DNA of 64,000 bases from contig BROG01000047.1 in the NCBI GenBank assembly GCA_030159075.1, positions 769,501-833,500 of the forward strand, given 5' to 3'. The notes beneath the pieces are model-generated. The model was not told the origin of the DNA and made no database searches. It saw only the letters and a program-made list of their open reading frames with translations. Numbering within the stretch: position 1 is the stretch's first letter; every line of letters starts with the position of its first letter. The translations under genes and the position numbers were made by a program. This stretch comes from Atrina japonica. Its lineage: Eukaryota > Mollusca > Bivalvia > Pterioida > Pinnidae. This document shows positions 61,545 through 64,000 of the stretch, piece by piece.

Positions 61545-62349
61545 TTGTAATAAAAACATTTTATGATGTCGAGGCTCTGTATGGGTCAATTCATGATAGG
61601 TTCCACTGTAAAGACATGTTATAATAATGGTGAGGCTCTGTATGGGTCAATTCATGATAGGTTCCACTGTAAAGACATGTTATAATGGTGAGGCTCTGTA
61701 TGGGTCAATTCATGATAGGTTATAACTGTAAAGACCATGTTGTTATAATGGTGAGGCTCTGTATGGGTCAATTCATGATAGGTTCCACTGTAAAGACATG
61801 TTATAATGGTGAGGCTCTGTATGGGTCAATTCATGATAGGTTCCACTGTAAAGACATGTTATAATGGTGAGGCTCTGTATGGGTCAATTCATGATAGGTT
61901 CCACTGTAAAGACATGTTATAATGGTGAGGCTCTGTATGGGTCAATTCATGATAGGTTCCACTGTAAAGGACTGTTGTAATAAAAACATGTTATGATGTT
62001 GAGGCTCTGTATGGGTCAATTCATGATAGGTTCCACTGTAAAGACATATTATAATGGTGAGGCTCTGTATGGGTCAATTCATGATAGGTTCCACTGTAAA
62101 GACATGTTATAATGGTGAGGCATGTCTGTGTGCGTCAATTCATGATAGGTTCCACTGTAAAGACATGTTATAATGGTGAGGCTCTGTATGGGTCAATTCA
62201 TGATAGGTTCCACTGTAAAGACATGTTATAATGGTGAGGCTCTGTATGGGTCAATTCATGATAGGTTCCACTGTAAAGACATGTTATAATGGGTGAGGCT
62301 CTTTATGGGTCAATTCATGATAGGTTCCACTGTAAAGACATGTTATAAT
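61530..62349. repeat. 58-bp satellite containing a MITE terminus, about 13-14 copies
   Basis: Unit GAGGCTCTGTATGGGTCAAT TCATGATAGGTTCCACTGTA AAGACATGTTATAATGGT, highly homogeneous. The AGGTTCCACTGTA part is the right terminus of the MITE at 61399-61544. Two units carry the flank form TAATAAAAACATGTTATGAT G. Confidence 0.93.
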
Positions 62350-63698
62350 GTTATATAACGTTATGCGCGTACTGTTCGTCCCTGTGAGTGCTTTTCACTG
62401 TAGCCAAAACGTTTGTTTTGTATTTTTAGCTTGCTGGTTAAGAGCCAAATTGTAAAATATCTATTAAAACAAACAAATATGACTCTTCGTCTCAATCAAC
62501 TGAGTGCTTCCTCGGGGCAAAAATATGCAATATCACCCTCTCATGAATGTAATATTTGTATAATGTTAAGGCTCTGAATGGTGTAAACATTCATATTGTT
62601 AAAAGAATTTTGCTGGAAAATGGCAAGAACATAGAAATTATTGGGCTTTTTTTTTAAGTCAAAATTTGAAGATTCTGTAGAACTGACATTTTGTTCATGA
62701 TATATATTTAGTAGTTATGTATTGTAGGTCTACGACAGTAAATCGCGATACATGTTTACAAACACAACGAGTCTAAATTGAATCATAACAGTGGTGACAA
62801 ACTGGTTTTCAGCAACAAAATCAGTAGAGCTACAGTAATACATGGAGTCACAGTTTACCTGTGCATTCCTGTTTTGGAAAATAGACTATTCTTTTGGGTT
62901 TTGATAGAACCCAGACGTGCCACTTTACATTTCAACTCTTTTTTGGTTGTGTATTGAGAGTATCACATTTTACTCTATGATATATATATCTACCATCCAG
63001 AAGAACATGTTTCAGCCACTTAAATTCCCAGCAGGGCTATAGCGCTGGAAGAATTTTCTTCGTAGCCAATTTTGCTTATTTCAAATGATTTTTTTTCAGT
63101 TTCATTGAAAATGGATAAATTAAGAGAACATTTCGTAGTCTTAAAGCCAATTCAGGAAAAAAAAAATAACCAATGGATACTACATTGGCTACCCACAGTC
63201 CACAGAGCCAGTCCTATTTAGGCTGATGATATAGAGAAGTTGACCAGTTTAATTTTGGCATTTTGGTATAAATGAATTTTCCCAGGTTTTATCTCACCCT
63301 GTTAAAAACTGGTTGCCACCATACACATACACATGTATGTGTCCAATACAAAACTGCACTCCTTTTTAGAGTTATTCCCCTTTGTTGAATATATTTGTCT
63401 GGGTCACATCTGTTTCATTTCTTCGCCTACACTCAACATATTTGGTGCAGACATACAGGTTGGGTAGTTGGAAGTTCTGTCAATTTGTAAATCTTAGCGA
63501 AATACCCCTGGCAGAGAACTTATTTATTCTTCAAATCAGAATTGTATACTTTGTTGTAAGCATTATAGTACGAGTGTAAACCATGTACCGTTTTGTAAAT
63601 AATCAAGTGTAGTGTTATATATAACTGAACATCATTGTCTGTGAAACACTAATAAAACAAATCAAATGTCAGTCCTCCTATCCAGGGTGTGTTTACTA
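62350..63698. other. Non-coding right flank
   Basis: No supported exon. It includes a family 2 SINE fragment near 63275-63325 (CACCCTGTTAAAAACTGGTT GCCACCAT) and AATAAA at 63650. Confidence 0.45.
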
Positions 63699-63880
63699 CA
63701 ATAAATCCTGCTTTAGTGACCACCTGTGAATAACAAAGGACATTTTTTGCTGTCCCCAATAGTACCATTTGAGTACAAGTCAATCTCTATATAAAGACCA
63801 CCTCCCTATAAAGACCACCTCCCTATAATGACCAGTTTTCTAGTGTCCCTAAGGGAGGTCATTATATACAATTTTCACTG
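63699..63880. mobile_element. MITE, CAGTAAAACCTG family
   Basis: CAATAAATCCTGCTTTAGTG ACCACC to ACAATTTTCACTG with TA flanks. Differs from 26541-26718 mainly by a duplicated AAAGACCACCTCCCTAT segment. Confidence 0.75.
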
Positions 63881-64000
63881 TACATGTAGAATACTCTTCT
63901 TTGGCAACTCAAAATCAAGCCGAAAGAGTTACACACTGCAGTACAAAGATTTGCCTCTAGTGTCAAAATTCAAAAAATAACTTTTTGAATATTTAATCCT

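Overview
This is an animal nuclear genomic window, most likely from a bivalve mollusc. It is AT-rich, with intron-split genes, many GA/TG/TA microsatellites, long minisatellite arrays, tRNA-headed SINEs and many small inverted-repeat transposons (MITEs). The bivalve assignment is an inference from repeat style; the species cannot be fixed from the sequence. There are no bacterial-type operons, CRISPR arrays or genuine tRNA/rRNA genes.

Three conserved housekeeping genes can be rebuilt exon by exon, with reading phase preserved at every proposed junction. (1) GTF3C4 (TFIIIC90, a WD-repeat subunit of the RNA polymerase III factor TFIIIC) is on the minus strand: seven exons from 19981 down to 8837, then it runs off the left edge. 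(2) METTL18 (the SAM-dependent enzyme that methylates a histidine of ribosomal protein uL3/RPL3) is on the plus strand: nine exons from 20453 to 33740, complete, 293 aa. (3) YIPF5 (Yip1-domain ER/Golgi membrane protein) is on the minus strand: the last three exons, 38228 to 35795. GTF3C4 and METTL18 are head to head, with 471 bp between start codons, which implies a shared promoter. METTL18 and YIPF5 are tail to tail.

Layout: 1-8836 is GTF3C4 intron sequence and contains a 6.68-kb DNA-transposon-like element (1795-8474) with 43-bp identical terminal inverted repeats and TA flanks. 8837-19981 holds the GTF3C4 exons separated by minisatellite-filled introns. 20453-33740 is METTL18 with SINE- and MITE-filled introns. 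33741-38228 holds the two 3' ends and the YIPF5 exons. 38229-64000 is about 25.8 kb without recognisable coding exons; it holds two 59-bp satellite blocks, a 58-bp satellite growing from a MITE end, microsatellites and dispersed repeats.

The most unusual observation is in GTF3C4. The 38-bp unit of the 12.3-16.1 kb array is exactly the last 24 nt of exon 4 plus the first 14 nt of intron 4. A complete 5' splice site with its exon context has therefore been amplified roughly 85-90 times, leaving the true donor at the head of a long run of decoy donors.
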